Positions 9,146-17,474 of a DNA stretch of 64,000 bases are shown here, piece by piece (position 1 is the stretch's first letter; every line of letters begins with the position of its first letter). Origin of the DNA: Candidatus Solirubrobacter pratensis (lineage in GTDB: Bacteria > Actinomycetota > Thermoleophilia > Solirubrobacterales > Solirubrobacteraceae); NCBI RefSeq assembly GCF_000425945.1, contig NZ_AUEK01000010.1, forward strand, positions 1 through 64,000, written 5' to 3'. A program made the position numbers and the translations under genes. The notes beneath the pieces are model-generated. The model saw only the letters and a list, made by a program, of their open reading frames with translations. It made no database searches and was not told the DNA's origin.

Positions 9146-9745
9146 ATGGGACACGATCACGAGCACGATCACGGCTCGGAGCTGTCTGAGACCCAGCGCC
9201 GCGTCCGGGCGCTCGAGACCATCCTCGTGGACAAGGGGTACGTCGAGTCCGCTGCGCTCGACGCGCTGATCGAGACGTACGAGACCAAGGTCGGCCCGCA
9301 CAACGGCGCGCGCGTCGTGGCGAAGGCCTGGACGGATCGCGAGTACCGCGAGTGGTTGCTTGCGGACGGCACGGCGGCGATCGCCTCGCTCGGCTACACC
9401 GGGCGCCAGGGCGAGCACATCGTCGCGCTCGAGAACACGCCGGCGGTCCACCACATGGTCGTCTGCACGCTCTGCTCCTGCTACCCGTGGCCGGTGCTCG
9501 GGCTGCCGCCGGTCTGGTACAAGTCCGCGGCCTACCGGTCGCGCGCCGTCGCCGACCCGCGTTCGGTGCTGCGCGAGTTCGGCGTCGAGCTTCCGGCGAC
9601 CACCGAGATCCGCGTCCACGACTCGACGTCGGAGATCCGCTATCTCGTCGTGCCGATGCGCCCGGCCGGAACCGAGGGCCTCACCGAAGAGGAGCTTGCC
9701 GGGCTCGTCACGCGCAACTCGATGATCGGCACGGGGCTGCCGTGA
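9146..9745 (+). CDS. Nitrile hydratase alpha subunit (cobalt type)
   Basis: 199 aa. The metal claw is C107-T-L-C110-S-C112 in [17 protein letters not shown]; threonine after the first cysteine marks the cobalt type, where iron enzymes have serine. In the family the second and third cysteines are oxidised to sulfinate and sulfenate. With the beta subunit it hydrates nitriles to amides in the cytoplasm. The N-terminus is His/Asp-rich (GHDHEHDHG), which could help load metal. Thiocyanate hydrolase gamma subunits are homologous, but the alpha-beta-accessory gene order favours nitrile hydratase. No amidase follows, so a nearby nitrilase-family enzyme or a distant amidase would be needed to use the amide. 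Confidence 0.93.
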   Translation: MGHDHEHDHGSELSETQRRVRALETILVDKGYVESAALDALIETYETKVGPHNGARVVAKAWTDREYREWLLADGTAAIASLGYTGRQGEHIVALENTPAVHHMVVCTLCSCYPWPVLGLPPVWYKSAAYRSRAVADPRSVLREFGVELPATTEIRVHDSTSEIRYLVVPMRPAGTEGLTEEELAGLVTRNSMIGTGLP

Positions 9746-10410
9746 ACGGCGCGCAGGACATGGGCGGGATGCACGGCTTCGGCCGCGTCGAGCCCGAGCC
9801 CGAGGCCGGCGAGCCGGTGTTCCATGCCGACTGGGAGCGCCGGACGTTCGCCCTCACCCTCGCGATGGGGGCGACCGGCGAGTGGAACCTCGACGCCTCG
9901 CGCTTCGCGCGCGAGAACCTGCCGCCGGGGGAGTACCTCTCGCGCACCTACTACGAGGTCTGGCTGGCGGGGCTCGAGCGGCTCAGCGCCGAGCGCGGGC
10001 TGGTCGCTCCGGAGGAGATCGCGGCAGGCCGGTCGCTCGAGCCGGCGCGGCCACTCCGCCGCACGCTCGCCGCCGCCGACGTCGAGCGGATGGTGACCAG
10101 CGGCGGCCCGGTGAACCGCGAGCCGCAGCAGAGCGCGCGGTTCTCCGTCGGCGACCGCGTGCGTGCCCGCACGATGAACCCGCCGACCCACACCCGCCTC
10201 CCGCGCTATGTGCGCGGCCATGCCGGCACCGTCGTCTCGATCCACGGCTGCCACGTCTTCCCCGACGTCCACGCCCACGGCGGCGGCGAGGATCCACAGT
10301 GGCTCTACTCGGTCCGCTTCGATGCGCGCGAGCTCTGGGGCGCCGACGCCGACCCGGCCGTGGCGGTGTCCGTCGACGCCTGGGAGCCGTACCTGGAGCC
10401 GGCCGCGTGA
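9742..10410 (+). CDS. Nitrile hydratase beta subunit
   Basis: 222 aa, starting at the GTG of a GTGA overlap with the alpha gene. The N-terminal part ([37 protein letters not shown]) and the C-terminal SH3-like part ([39 protein letters not shown]) are both typical of the beta subunit. It pairs with alpha to shape the active site and substrate channel. Length matches family members of 210-235 aa. Overlap with both neighbours indicates translational coupling. Confidence 0.93.
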   Translation: MNGAQDMGGMHGFGRVEPEPEAGEPVFHADWERRTFALTLAMGATGEWNLDASRFARENLPPGEYLSRTYYEVWLAGLERLSAERGLVAPEEIAAGRSLEPARPLRRTLAAADVERMVTSGGPVNREPQQSARFSVGDRVRARTMNPPTHTRLPRYVRGHAGTVVSIHGCHVFPDVHAHGGGEDPQWLYSVRFDARELWGADADPAVAVSVDAWEPYLEPAA

Positions 10411-10739
10411 ATCCCTCCGTGCCGGGCATCCCGCGCGACGAGGACGGTCCCGTCTTCCGCGAGCCGTGGGAGGCGCAGGCGTTCGCGCTCGCCGTCGCCC
10501 TGCACGAGCAGGGGGTGTTCACGTGGCCGGAGTGGGCGGCGGCGCTGGGCGACGAGATCGGGCGGGTTCCGGACGATGACTACTACCGCCACTGGCTCGC
10601 GGCGCTCGAGCGTCTCGTGGCCGAGAAGCGGATCGCCGACGCGGCCACGCTTGCGCGCTATGCCGATGCCTGGGGACGCGCCGCGGAGCGCACGCCGCAC
10701 GGCACGCCGATCGAGCTGCGCCAGGACGACCTGGCCTGA
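10407..10739 (+). CDS. Nitrile hydratase accessory protein (metallochaperone-like)
   Basis: 110 aa, GTGA overlap with the beta gene. The sequence PVFREPWEAQAFALAVALHEQGVFTWPEWAAALGDEI and DDYYRHWLAALERLVAEK is homologous to the N-terminal half of the beta subunit (split motifs: EPWEAQAFALAVALHE; YYRHWLAALERL). Small proteins of this kind in cobalt-type clusters (P14K/NhlE-like) act in cobalt insertion by subunit swapping. The position as third gene supports this role. It lacks the SH3-like half, so it is not a second catalytic subunit. Confidence 0.88.
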   Translation: MNPSVPGIPRDEDGPVFREPWEAQAFALAVALHEQGVFTWPEWAAALGDEIGRVPDDDYYRHWLAALERLVAEKRIADAATLARYADAWGRAAERTPHGTPIELRQDDLA

Positions 10740-10740
10740 A

Positions 10741-10759
10741 GGCGCGCGCGCACCGCGCC
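10741..10759 (+). terminator. Hairpin after nitrile hydratase operon
   Basis: GGCGCG, a 7-nt loop and CGCGCC form a 6-bp all-GC stem 1 nt after the last stop codon. There is no T-tract, so it is at most a weak or factor-assisted terminator. Confidence 0.35.
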
Positions 10760-10813
10760 CGTCGGCACACCCGTACGCGCTAGAACACGGCATCGACCAA
10801 CACTGGAGCCCGA

Positions 10814-11842
10814 ATGACGTCCTCCCCGTCAAGTCCTGCCGCGACCGCCGTCCGCCGCCTCGAGCGCAAGCTGGGCAGCATCGCCGCGGGCCGCTACGTC
10901 CCCGACGACTTCGTGATCGCGGACGCCAAGGACGCGGACATGGCGTTCGGCGTCGCGGCGCCCGGGCGCATGCCGGGCGCGCCCGAGGGCGTGGCCGGAC
11001 CCGGCCGGTATCGCACCCGCGATGCCTATCTCGACGCGATGCGGGCGGTCGTCGCGCAGGGTGAGGTCGACATCCTGCTGGCCTCGGCCTCCAATGCCGA
11101 GCGGCTGGCCGCGGACGGCTCGGTCGGCGGCGAGGTGACGCTGGCGGTGCGGGCCAACGACAGCACGGACATCTGGTCCAGCCGCGGCGGGAGCTATCTC
11201 GCGCGGCCCTCGCGCCCCTTCCGCACGGTCGACCTGGCCGCGATCCAGCCGTTCTGCGACCTGGTGCTGTACTCGGTCACCTTCAACAACGACCGCGACG
11301 CCGACCTCGCGTCGCTCGAGGCCTACCGCGCGTTCCGGCTCCAGGCCGCGGCGCTGGGCATCCGGCACTTCCTCGAGGTCTTCAATCCGAACGCGCCGTC
11401 GGACCTCGCGCCCGAGGACGCCGGCGCGTTCGTCAACGACTCGATCGTGCGCGCCCTGGCGGGAGTGACGAGCGCGGAGCGTCCGCTGTTCCTCAAGGTC
11501 GCCTACAACGGCGCGGACGCGCTGGCCGAGCTCGTCGAGCACGATCGCTCGCTGGTGGTCGGGATCCTGGGCGGATCGGCCGGCACCACGCGGGACACGT
11601 TCGAGCTGCTCGACCAGGCGCAGCGGCACGGTGGGCGGGTCGCGCTCTTCGGGCGCAAGATCCAGCGCTCGGAGTCGCAGCTCGACCTCGTCGGCCTGAT
11701 GCGGCCGGTGCTGCGCGGCGAGCTGACCCCGGCGGAGGCGGTCCGCGCCTACCACGAGGCGCTGGCCGCTGCGGGCATCCGGCCGCATCGCACGCTCGAA
11801 GCCGACCTCGAGGTGACCGAGCCCGCGCTGCGCGCCGGATGA
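10814..11842 (+). CDS. TIM-barrel aldolase-like protein, function unknown
   Basis: 342 aa, preceded by a GGAG motif. The sequence alternates strand and helix in a way that suggests a beta/alpha barrel: VDILLASASNAERLA, TLAVRANDSTDIW, FCDLVLYSVTFNND, RHFLEVFNPNAP, PLFLKVAYNGADAL, VVGILGGSAGTTRDT, GRVALFGRKIQ. The lysine in LFLKVAYNG could be a Schiff-base lysine as in class I aldolases, but this is a guess from fold position. It overlaps by ATGA with a PfkB-type sugar kinase, which suggests the pair phosphorylates and then cleaves or isomerises a sugar. It is not recognised as any characterised aldolase. Confidence 0.7.
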   Translation: MTSSPSSPAATAVRRLERKLGSIAAGRYVPDDFVIADAKDADMAFGVAAPGRMPGAPEGVAGPGRYRTRDAYLDAMRAVVAQGEVDILLASASNAERLAADGSVGGEVTLAVRANDSTDIWSSRGGSYLARPSRPFRTVDLAAIQPFCDLVLYSVTFNNDRDADLASLEAYRAFRLQAAALGIRHFLEVFNPNAPSDLAPEDAGAFVNDSIVRALAGVTSAERPLFLKVAYNGADALAELVEHDRSLVVGILGGSAGTTRDTFELLDQAQRHGGRVALFGRKIQRSESQLDLVGLMRPVLRGELTPAEAVRAYHEALAAAGIRPHRTLEADLEVTEPALRAG

Positions 11843-12846
11843 GCGCGCGCGCCGGGGTCCTGTGCGCGGGGACGATCGTCGTCGACGTCGCGAAGGTGAT
11901 CGACGCCTACCCCGCGCTCGACCACCTCGCGATGATCGAGGAGGTCTCCGTGAGCACCGGCGGGCCGGCCCTCAACATGGCGATCGACCTGCGCCGCCTG
12001 GGGGCGAGCTTCCCCGTCGGACTGCTCGGCGTCGTGGGCGACGACGGGCACGGCGCGTTCGTGCTGGCCGAGTGCGCGCGGGAAGGCGTCGACACCGCCG
12101 GGGTGCGGACGGCCGGCGATGCGGCGACGTCGTTCACCGACGCGATGGTCGAGCGCGACGGCGGACGGCGGACCTTCTTCCACCACATCGGCGCCAACCG
12201 GCGGTTCGACGCCTCCGACGCCGAGCTCGAGCGATCCCACGCGAGGATCCTCCACGCGGGCGCCCCCGGGCTGCACCCGCTGATGGACGGCGGCGGCTGG
12301 CCGGCGCTGCTGCGGCGCGCGCAGGCGGCGGGGATGCACACCAATCTCGAGCTGGTCACGCTCGAGCCGGAGCGGACGAACGAGGTCGCCCGGGGCTGCC
12401 TGCCCTTCCTCGACAGCATCGTGATCAACGAGATCGAGGCCGGCGCCCTGACGGGCATCGACGCCGAGGTGCCCGACGCCGACGGGCCGGTGGATTGGCC
12501 CGCCATCGAGACGATGGCGACGCGGCTGATCGAGGCGGGCGTCTCCACGCTCGCCGTCGTGCACTTCCCGGCCGGCGCGGTCGCGGCGGACCGCTCCGGG
12601 CGGACCTGGCGGCAGGGATCGGTCCGCTTGCCGCGCGAGCGCGTGCGCAGCACCACCGGCGCCGGCGACGCCTTCGCCGCCGGCGTCATCCTCGGCCTGC
12701 ACGAGGGCTGGCCCACCGAGCGCTGCCTGCGGCTGGGCGCGGCGTCGGCGGCGGCCTGCGTACGCGGCGCGAGCACGTCCGACGGCATCCGGGCCGCCGG
12801 CGCCTGCCTCGCCGAGGCCGACCGCGCCGGCTACCGCGACACCTAG
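11839..12846 (+). CDS. PfkB-family carbohydrate kinase
   Basis: 335 aa. The N-terminal signature region has GTIVVDVAKVIDAYPALDH and STGGPALNMAIDLRRLG; the C-terminal PfkB signature is STTGAGDAFAAGVILGL, with the catalytic Asp in GAGD. It should transfer phosphate from ATP to a sugar or related alcohol in the cytoplasm. The ATGA overlap with the TIM-barrel gene shows they are co-translated. Its stop codon shares bases with the convergent VOC gene (CTAG). The next transporter downstream is ribose-type, so a pentose or sugar-alcohol substrate is possible, but the sequence does not show which. Confidence 0.9.
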   Translation: MSARAGVLCAGTIVVDVAKVIDAYPALDHLAMIEEVSVSTGGPALNMAIDLRRLGASFPVGLLGVVGDDGHGAFVLAECAREGVDTAGVRTAGDAATSFTDAMVERDGGRRTFFHHIGANRRFDASDAELERSHARILHAGAPGLHPLMDGGGWPALLRRAQAAGMHTNLELVTLEPERTNEVARGCLPFLDSIVINEIEAGALTGIDAEVPDADGPVDWPAIETMATRLIEAGVSTLAVVHFPAGAVAADRSGRTWRQGSVRLPRERVRSTTGAGDAFAAGVILGLHEGWPTERCLRLGAASAAACVRGASTSDGIRAAGACLAEADRAGYRDT

Positions 12847-13310
12847 TTCATCGCCGCCATCGCGGCCTTGGCCCGCTGGGCCATCTCCTCGGGCGGCACG
12901 TCCTCGATGTGCGTCGCGACCGACCAGACGTGGCCGAACGGATCGGTCACCGTGCCGAAGCGGTCGCCCCAGAACTGGTCTGCGACCTCCATCGTGACGG
13001 TCGCGCCCGCGTCGACGGCCTGCTTGACCACGGCGTCGACGTCCTCGACGTACAGGAACAGGCTCCCGCTCGTGCCGCCCAGCTCCTTCGGCGGCCGCGT
13101 CGAAGACTGCGGCATGGCGTCCGCGAGCATCAGCCGCGAGTCGCCGATCTGCAGCTCCGCGTGCCCGATCTTCCCACCCGGAGCGTCCATCCGCCCGATC
13201 TCCTTCGCGCCGAACGCCCGCGTGTAGTAGTCGATCGCGGCGGCCGCGTCGTCTACGGCGAGGTAAGCGGTGAGGCTGTGGTAGCCCTCGGGAATCGGCT
13301 TCGTCGCCAT
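12843..13310 (-). CDS. VOC-family protein (PhnB/glyoxalase-like)
   Basis: 155 aa. ATG at 13310 is chosen because GGGAGG stands 3-4 nt before it; an in-frame start 4 codons upstream lacks this. The protein is one vicinal-oxygen-chelate unit of the PhnB type: YLAVDDAAAAIDYYTRAFGA, GHAELQIGDSRLMLAD, LFLYVEDVDAVV and DRFGTVTDPFGHVWSVATH, with Glu/His positions that could bind a metal. The usual role is metal-dependent chemistry or resistance to small molecules. A TAGCAT -10-like box at 13347-13352 probably drives it. Confidence 0.85.
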   Translation of the reverse strand: MATKPIPEGYHSLTAYLAVDDAAAAIDYYTRAFGAKEIGRMDAPGGKIGHAELQIGDSRLMLADAMPQSSTRPPKELGGTSGSLFLYVEDVDAVVKQAVDAGATVTMEVADQFWGDRFGTVTDPFGHVWSVATHIEDVPPEEMAQRAKAAMAAMN

Positions 13311-13425
13311 CGTCCCTCCCAAAGGTCGTGAACGAAGTCCCCGGGATGCTACGCGTCGAGCGCCACTCCAGGGCCGGTCACGAGCCTAACCCGCCAGTTT
13401 CCGGACACCGCGTCAGGGGGGAGCC

Positions 13426-13788
13426 TTGCCTGTTGTGGGAGAGGATGCGGTGGTCCGGATCCGCGGGGTGGTCAAGCACTTCCCAGGCGTGCTGGCGGTC
13501 GACGGGGTCGACCTCGACATCCGCCCCGGCGAGGTCCACGTCGTGGCGGGGGAGAACGGCGCCGGCAAGTCGACCCTGATGAAGCTGCTCTCGCAGGTCG
13601 ACCGTCCCGACAGCGGGGAGATCGAATTGGCGGGCGAGCGCGTCGCGTTCCACGGCCCGCGCCACGCGCAGCGCCTTGGGATCGCGATGGTCCACCAGGA
13701 GTTCGCTCTCGCGGGCGACCTCACGATCGCCGAGAACCTCGTGCTCGGCCGCGAGCAGACGCACCTCGGGCTGATCCGGCGCGGCTAG
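13426..13788 (+). pseudogene. Sugar ABC transporter ATPase, broken N-terminal half
   Basis: Starts at TTG 13426 after GGGGGAG. It encodes the first 120 aa of a two-domain RbsA/XylG/MglA-type ATPase: Walker A GENGAGKST, Q-loop MVHQEF and the LVLGRE segment. It then hits an in-frame TAG at 13786. Past the stop the same frame still encodes EKAQARELLERVGL, normal for this family, before the homology jumps at about 13836. The signature LSGGQ, Walker B and H-loop of domain 1 (roughly 110-130 codons) are deleted and the frame is shifted. A functional protein cannot be made from this segment. Confidence 0.85.
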
Positions 13789-13840
13789 GAGAAGGCGCAG
13801 GCCCGCGAGCTGCTCGAGCGCGTCGGGCTCAACGGCGCAG

Positions 13841-14575
13841 ATGGGCGACGTGCTGCTGCGCGTCGAGGGACTTACGCGCGACGGCGTGCTCGACGACTGC
13901 TCGTTCGACGTGCGCGCGGGCGAGATCCTCGGCTTCTCCGGGCTCGTCGGCGCCGGCCGCACGGAGCTCGCGCGCGCGGTCTTCGGCGCCGACCCGATCT
14001 CGAGCGGCACGATCGAGCTCGACGGCGTCGCGCTGCGGCTGCACTCGCCGCGTGACGCGATCGACGCCGGGATCGGCTACGTCACCGAGGACCGCAAGGG
14101 CGAGGGGCTCGCGCTGCAGCTGGGGATCGAGCCGAACATCACGCTCGCGAACGTCCCGGGGCCGCCCGCGTGGATCGATCGCGCCGCGGAGCATGAGGCC
14201 GCCGAGCGGCGCGCGGACGAGCTCGACATCCGCGCCCCCTCGCTGCGGCGCCGGGTCGAGACGCTGTCGGGCGGCAACCAGCAGAAGGTCGTCGTCGCGA
14301 AGTGGCTCGAGACGCAAGCGCGTGTGCTGTTCTTCGACGAGCCGGCGCGCGGCATCGACGTCGGCACCAAGGCCGAGCTGTTCCGGCTGATCGGCGAGCT
14401 CGCCGCCAAGGGGCGGGCGATCGTCCTCATCAGCTCCTACCTGCCGGAGCTGATCAACATGTGCGACCGCATCCTGGTGCTGCGCGACGGGCGCATCGCC
14501 GGGGAGCTGGCGCGCGACGAGTTCTCCGAGGAGCGCATCGCGTCGCTCGCGACGGGCGTGGAGGTGGCGGCATGA
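13841..14575 (+). pseudogene. Sugar ABC transporter ATPase, C-terminal half of broken gene
   Basis: 244 aa could be read from ATG 13841. This is the second nucleotide-binding domain of an RbsA-like protein: FSGLVGAGRTELARAVFG (degenerate Walker A), VTEDRKGEGL, signature LSGGNQQKV and FFDEPARGIDVG (Walker B). In intact homologues it follows a complete first domain, here truncated by a stop, a deletion and a shift. In this family the second domain has the weaker catalytic site, so the fragment alone is unlikely to power transport. It still overlaps the permease gene by ATGA, showing the original operon layout. Confidence 0.8.
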
Positions 14576-15658
14576 GTGCAGCAGCGGCGGTCGCCGGGCG
14601 GATGCCGACGGGCGTCCGCGACCGGCTCAACGAGATCGTCTCCCAGCTCGCGGCGGCCGCGGGTCTGATCGTCGTCTGCATCGCGCTGGCCATCGCCTCG
14701 CCGTACTTCCTGACGTCGAACAACCTCTTCAACGTCTGCGTCCAGATCGCCGTGGTGGCGATCATCGCCGTCGGCCAGACGATGGTGATCCTCACCGCGG
14801 GCATCGACCTCTCGGTGGGCAGCGTCGCCGGCCTGAGCGGCGTCGTCGGCTGCATGGCGATGTCCAACTGGGGCATGCCGATGATGCTCGGGATCGTCGT
14901 CGGGATCCTGATCGGGGCGGTCGCGGGCGTCGCCAACGGCGTCCTCGTCACCAAGGCCGGCCTGCCGCCCTTCATCGCCACGCTCGGCATGATGGGCGTC
15001 GCGCGCGGGCTGACGTTCATCGTCTCCGGAGCGGTCGCGATCTACGGCCTGCCGGACTCGTTCCGCAAGGTCGGCGAGGGGCAGATCGGCCCGTTGCCGT
15101 TGCCGCTGCCGCTGCTGTACCTGATCGTGATCGCGGTGGCCGGGCACCTGGTGCTCTCGCGCACCAGACTCGGGCGATACACGTACGCGATCGGCTCCAA
15201 CAAGGATGCCGCGCGCCTGTCGGGCATCCCGATCAACAAGGTGCTCGTGTCGGTGTACGTGATCGCGGGCGCGCTGGCCGGCTTCGGCGGCATGATCGAC
15301 CTCGCGCGTGCACTCGGGCCAGCCCAACTACGGCGTCGGCCTGGAGCTCGACGTGATCGCCGCGTGCGTGATCGGCGGCTCTTCGCTCTTCGGCGGCCAG
15401 GGCACGATCGGCGGCACGCTGATCGGCGCGTTCCTGATGGGCGTCATCCGCGACGGCGCGGTCCTGCTCAACATCACGCAGTACTACCAGGAGGTCGTGA
15501 TCGGCGTGATCATCTGGGTCGCCGTCTACTGGGACCAGCTGCGGCGCCGCCGGCTGGCGGCCGCCTCCGAGGAGCCACGGCGAGGAGGTGAGGATGCGCA
15601 GACTGGCCGTTTTGCTCGCGGTGACCCTGAGCGGGTGCGGAGCGATCAGCGAGCATGA
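14572..15658 (+). pseudogene. Ribose-type ABC permease with frameshift
   Basis: The first frame (ATG 14572) encodes a RbsC-like permease for about 245 aa: TAGIDLSVGSVAGL, LPPFIATLGMMGVARG, GSNKDAARLSGI and AGFGGMIDLAR. At about 15303 homology moves to the next frame: SGQPNYGVGLELDVIAACVIGG, GGTLIGAFLMGVIRDG, ending near 15658. Restoring two bases between GCGCG and TGCAC would give the expected ARVHSGQPNYG, so a 2-bp deletion is the simplest explanation. Either a sequencing error or real decay could cause it; the damaged ATPase gene next door favours real decay. The last codons overlap the binding-protein gene. Confidence 0.85.
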
Positions 15659-16574
15659 GACGCACGTCTCGGTCAATTCGGGCGGAACCGTCCGGCTGGC
15701 CGTGATCCCCAAGTCCGTCGGGCTGGACTACTGGGAGAAGGTCCACAAGGGCGCCCAGTGCGCGGCCTCGCAGGAGCACGGGGTTTCGGTGGTGTGGAAC
15801 GGCGTCAGCGATGAGACCGACGTGGCCGGGCAGATCGACCTGCTCCAGAACTACATCGGGCAGGGCGTGAACGGGCTGGTGTACGCGGCGACGGACTCGA
15901 CGGCGCTGACCGAGATCTCCACGACCGCGTCGCGCGCCGGGATCAAGGTGCTCAACATCGACTCGGGCACCGACCCGCAGCCCAAGAACGTGCCGCTGCT
16001 GGCCACCAACAACGTCAAGGGCGCCAAGCTGGCCGCCGACGCGCTGGCCAAGGCGGTCGGGCCCAAGGGCGGCAAGATCGCGATCATCGCGTTCCACGCC
16101 GGCTCGCAGACCAATGACCAGCGCGTGCAGGGCTTCACCGCAGGCCTGAAGCGGCACCCGAAGCTCAAGCTGGTCGAGACCCAGTACAGCGAGAACGACT
16201 ACAACCAGGCGCTGACGGTGACGCAGAACGTCCTCACCGCGCATCCCGACCTGGTCGGCATCTTCGCCGCCAACGAGGCGAGCGACGTCGGCGCCGTCGA
16301 GGCCGTGCGGCTGGCACATCGCGCGGGCAAGGCGAAGATCGTCGGCTGGGACACGTCGCCCGACGAGGTCGAGGGCGTGCGCGAGGGGATGGTCAGCGCG
16401 CTGATCTCCCAGGACCCGTTCCGGATGGGCTACGACGGCGTGCGCGCGGCCGTGGCGCAGATCCGCAACCACCGGCAGCCGGGCAACCAGGACACCGGCG
16501 TCGTGGTCGTCACCAGGTCCAACCTCGACAATCCGAAGGTGCGCCAGTTCGTCAGCCCGATCTGCCGCGGCTGA
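15594..16574 (+). CDS. Ribose-type periplasmic sugar-binding lipoprotein
   Basis: 326 aa. ATG 15594 follows AGGAGG at 5 nt; GTG 15588 is an alternative. Short lipoprotein signal with lipobox VTLSGC. The mature part is a Peripla_BP_4 (RbsB-like) domain: VGLDYWEKVHKGAQCAAS, GVNGLVYAATDSTALTEI, NIDSGTDPQ, FHAGSQTNDQRVQGF, IFAANEASDVGAVEAV, KIVGWDTSPDEVEGVREGM. The binding protein is intact although the ATPase and permease it served are broken, so it may be a relic or may work with another transporter. The ligand is unknown. Confidence 0.9.
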   Translation: MRRLAVLLAVTLSGCGAISEHETHVSVNSGGTVRLAVIPKSVGLDYWEKVHKGAQCAASQEHGVSVVWNGVSDETDVAGQIDLLQNYIGQGVNGLVYAATDSTALTEISTTASRAGIKVLNIDSGTDPQPKNVPLLATNNVKGAKLAADALAKAVGPKGGKIAIIAFHAGSQTNDQRVQGFTAGLKRHPKLKLVETQYSENDYNQALTVTQNVLTAHPDLVGIFAANEASDVGAVEAVRLAHRAGKAKIVGWDTSPDEVEGVREGMVSALISQDPFRMGYDGVRAAVAQIRNHRQPGNQDTGVVVVTRSNLDNPKVRQFVSPICRG

Positions 16575-16597
16575 TCGACCGGCAACCGAAGAAACTC

Positions 16598-16617
16598 CCC
16601 GCGCTCTCACGCGCGGG
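16598..16617 (+). terminator. Hairpin after sugar-binding protein gene
   Basis: CCCGCGC, a 6-nt loop TCTCAC and GCGCGGG make a perfect 7-bp stem 24 nt after the stop codon, with no T-tract. It probably separates this operon from the cupredoxin gene. Confidence 0.45.
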
Positions 16618-16643
16618 CGTACCGTGTCCGCAAGGAGGACACG

Positions 16644-17069
16644 ATGCACATATCAGCCACACGGCCCCTCGTCCTCGGGCTGATCGTGACCGCGCTCGCC
16701 GGCTGCGGCGGAGGCGGGAGCAAGGCCACCACGCCGACCCCGTCCGCGAGCGCGACGGCGACGACGTCGGGCGCGGCCGCCGGAGGCGGCGAGAAGCTCG
16801 CGCTGCAGGCCGACAAGAGCCGGCTCAAGTTCAACAAGAGCGCGCTGTCGGCCAAGCCGGGCAAGGTCACGATCGCGATGACGAACCCCTCGGCGCTGCA
16901 GCACAACGTGGCGATCGAGGGCAACGGCGTGACCGCGCAGGGCAAGATCGTCGGTCAGGGCGCCACGTCGACCGTGACCGCGAACGTGAAAGCCGGGACC
17001 TACACGTTCTTCTGCTCGGTCGACGGCCACCGGCAGGCGGGAATGGAGGGCACCCTGACCGTCAAGTGA
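16644..17069 (+). CDS. Cupredoxin-domain lipoprotein
   Basis: 141 aa, ATG preceded by AAGGAGG. Lipoprotein signal with lipobox ALAGC, then a Thr/Ser/Ala-rich linker (residues about 25-50) and a plastocyanin-like domain. The blue-copper ligands can be seen: His in LQHNVAI and Cys, His, Met in FFCSVDGHRQAGM. It should be anchored to the outer face of the membrane and shuttle single electrons or bind copper. No respiratory gene adjoins it. It ends 9 nt before the convergent monooxygenase-like gene. Confidence 0.9.
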   Translation: MHISATRPLVLGLIVTALAGCGGGGSKATTPTPSASATATTSGAAAGGGEKLALQADKSRLKFNKSALSAKPGKVTIAMTNPSALQHNVAIEGNGVTAQGKIVGQGATSTVTANVKAGTYTFFCSVDGHRQAGMEGTLTVK

Positions 17070-17078
17070 CGCGGCCGG

Positions 17079-17390
17079 TCAATGCGCCGCGGCCATCGGC
17101 GCCGACGCCGACAGGACGACCTCGCCGGTGTCGCTGCGCTGCAGCTTGACCCGGTCGCCGATGTGCCCGGCGACCCACGCGGCGGCCGCGCGTGTCGCCT
17201 CGTCGGCCTGTGGGGACGTCTGCCAGTGCGACACCGAGACGAGCCCCGCCGGGGTCTCGATCAGCTCGTAGGACTGGAACCCGGGACGCTCGCGGAAGGT
17301 CTCGAGCAGCCCCCCCGGCGCCTCGACCATCCCGACGACCTGCTCGAACGTTCCGGACAGCAACTTGTAGTACGCGACGCGTGCGTGCAT
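17079..17390 (-). CDS. Antibiotic-biosynthesis-monooxygenase-like small protein
   Basis: 103 aa. A dimeric alpha/beta ferredoxin-like (ABM) fold is suggested by YYKLLSGTFEQVVGMVE, ETFRERPGFQSYELIETPAGLVSVSHWQT (split: FRERPGFQSYELIE; GLVSVSHWQT) and the Ala-rich helix AAAAWVAGH. Family members include cofactor-free monooxygenases and heme-binding proteins; which one applies is not visible. It is monocistronic with its own sigma-A-like promoter at 17423-17452. Confidence 0.7.
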   Translation of the reverse strand: MHARVAYYKLLSGTFEQVVGMVEAPGGLLETFRERPGFQSYELIETPAGLVSVSHWQTSPQADEATRAAAAWVAGHIGDRVKLQRSDTGEVVLSASAPMAAAH

Positions 17391-17422
17391 GGCTCCAACT
17401 CCCTTCGATCACGCGTACAACG

Positions 17423-17452
17423 AGTATCGGCTCGCGCGATCGGCCGTGTCAA
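17423..17452 (-). promoter_or_regulatory. Sigma-A-type promoter of ABM-like gene
   Basis: On the minus strand TTGACA (17447-17452), an 18-bp spacer and GATACT (17423-17428) precede the gene at 17390. A GGGAG motif near 17400 provides the ribosome site. Confidence 0.6.
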
Positions 17453-17474
17453 CCGTCCAGGCACCCCCGGGCGA

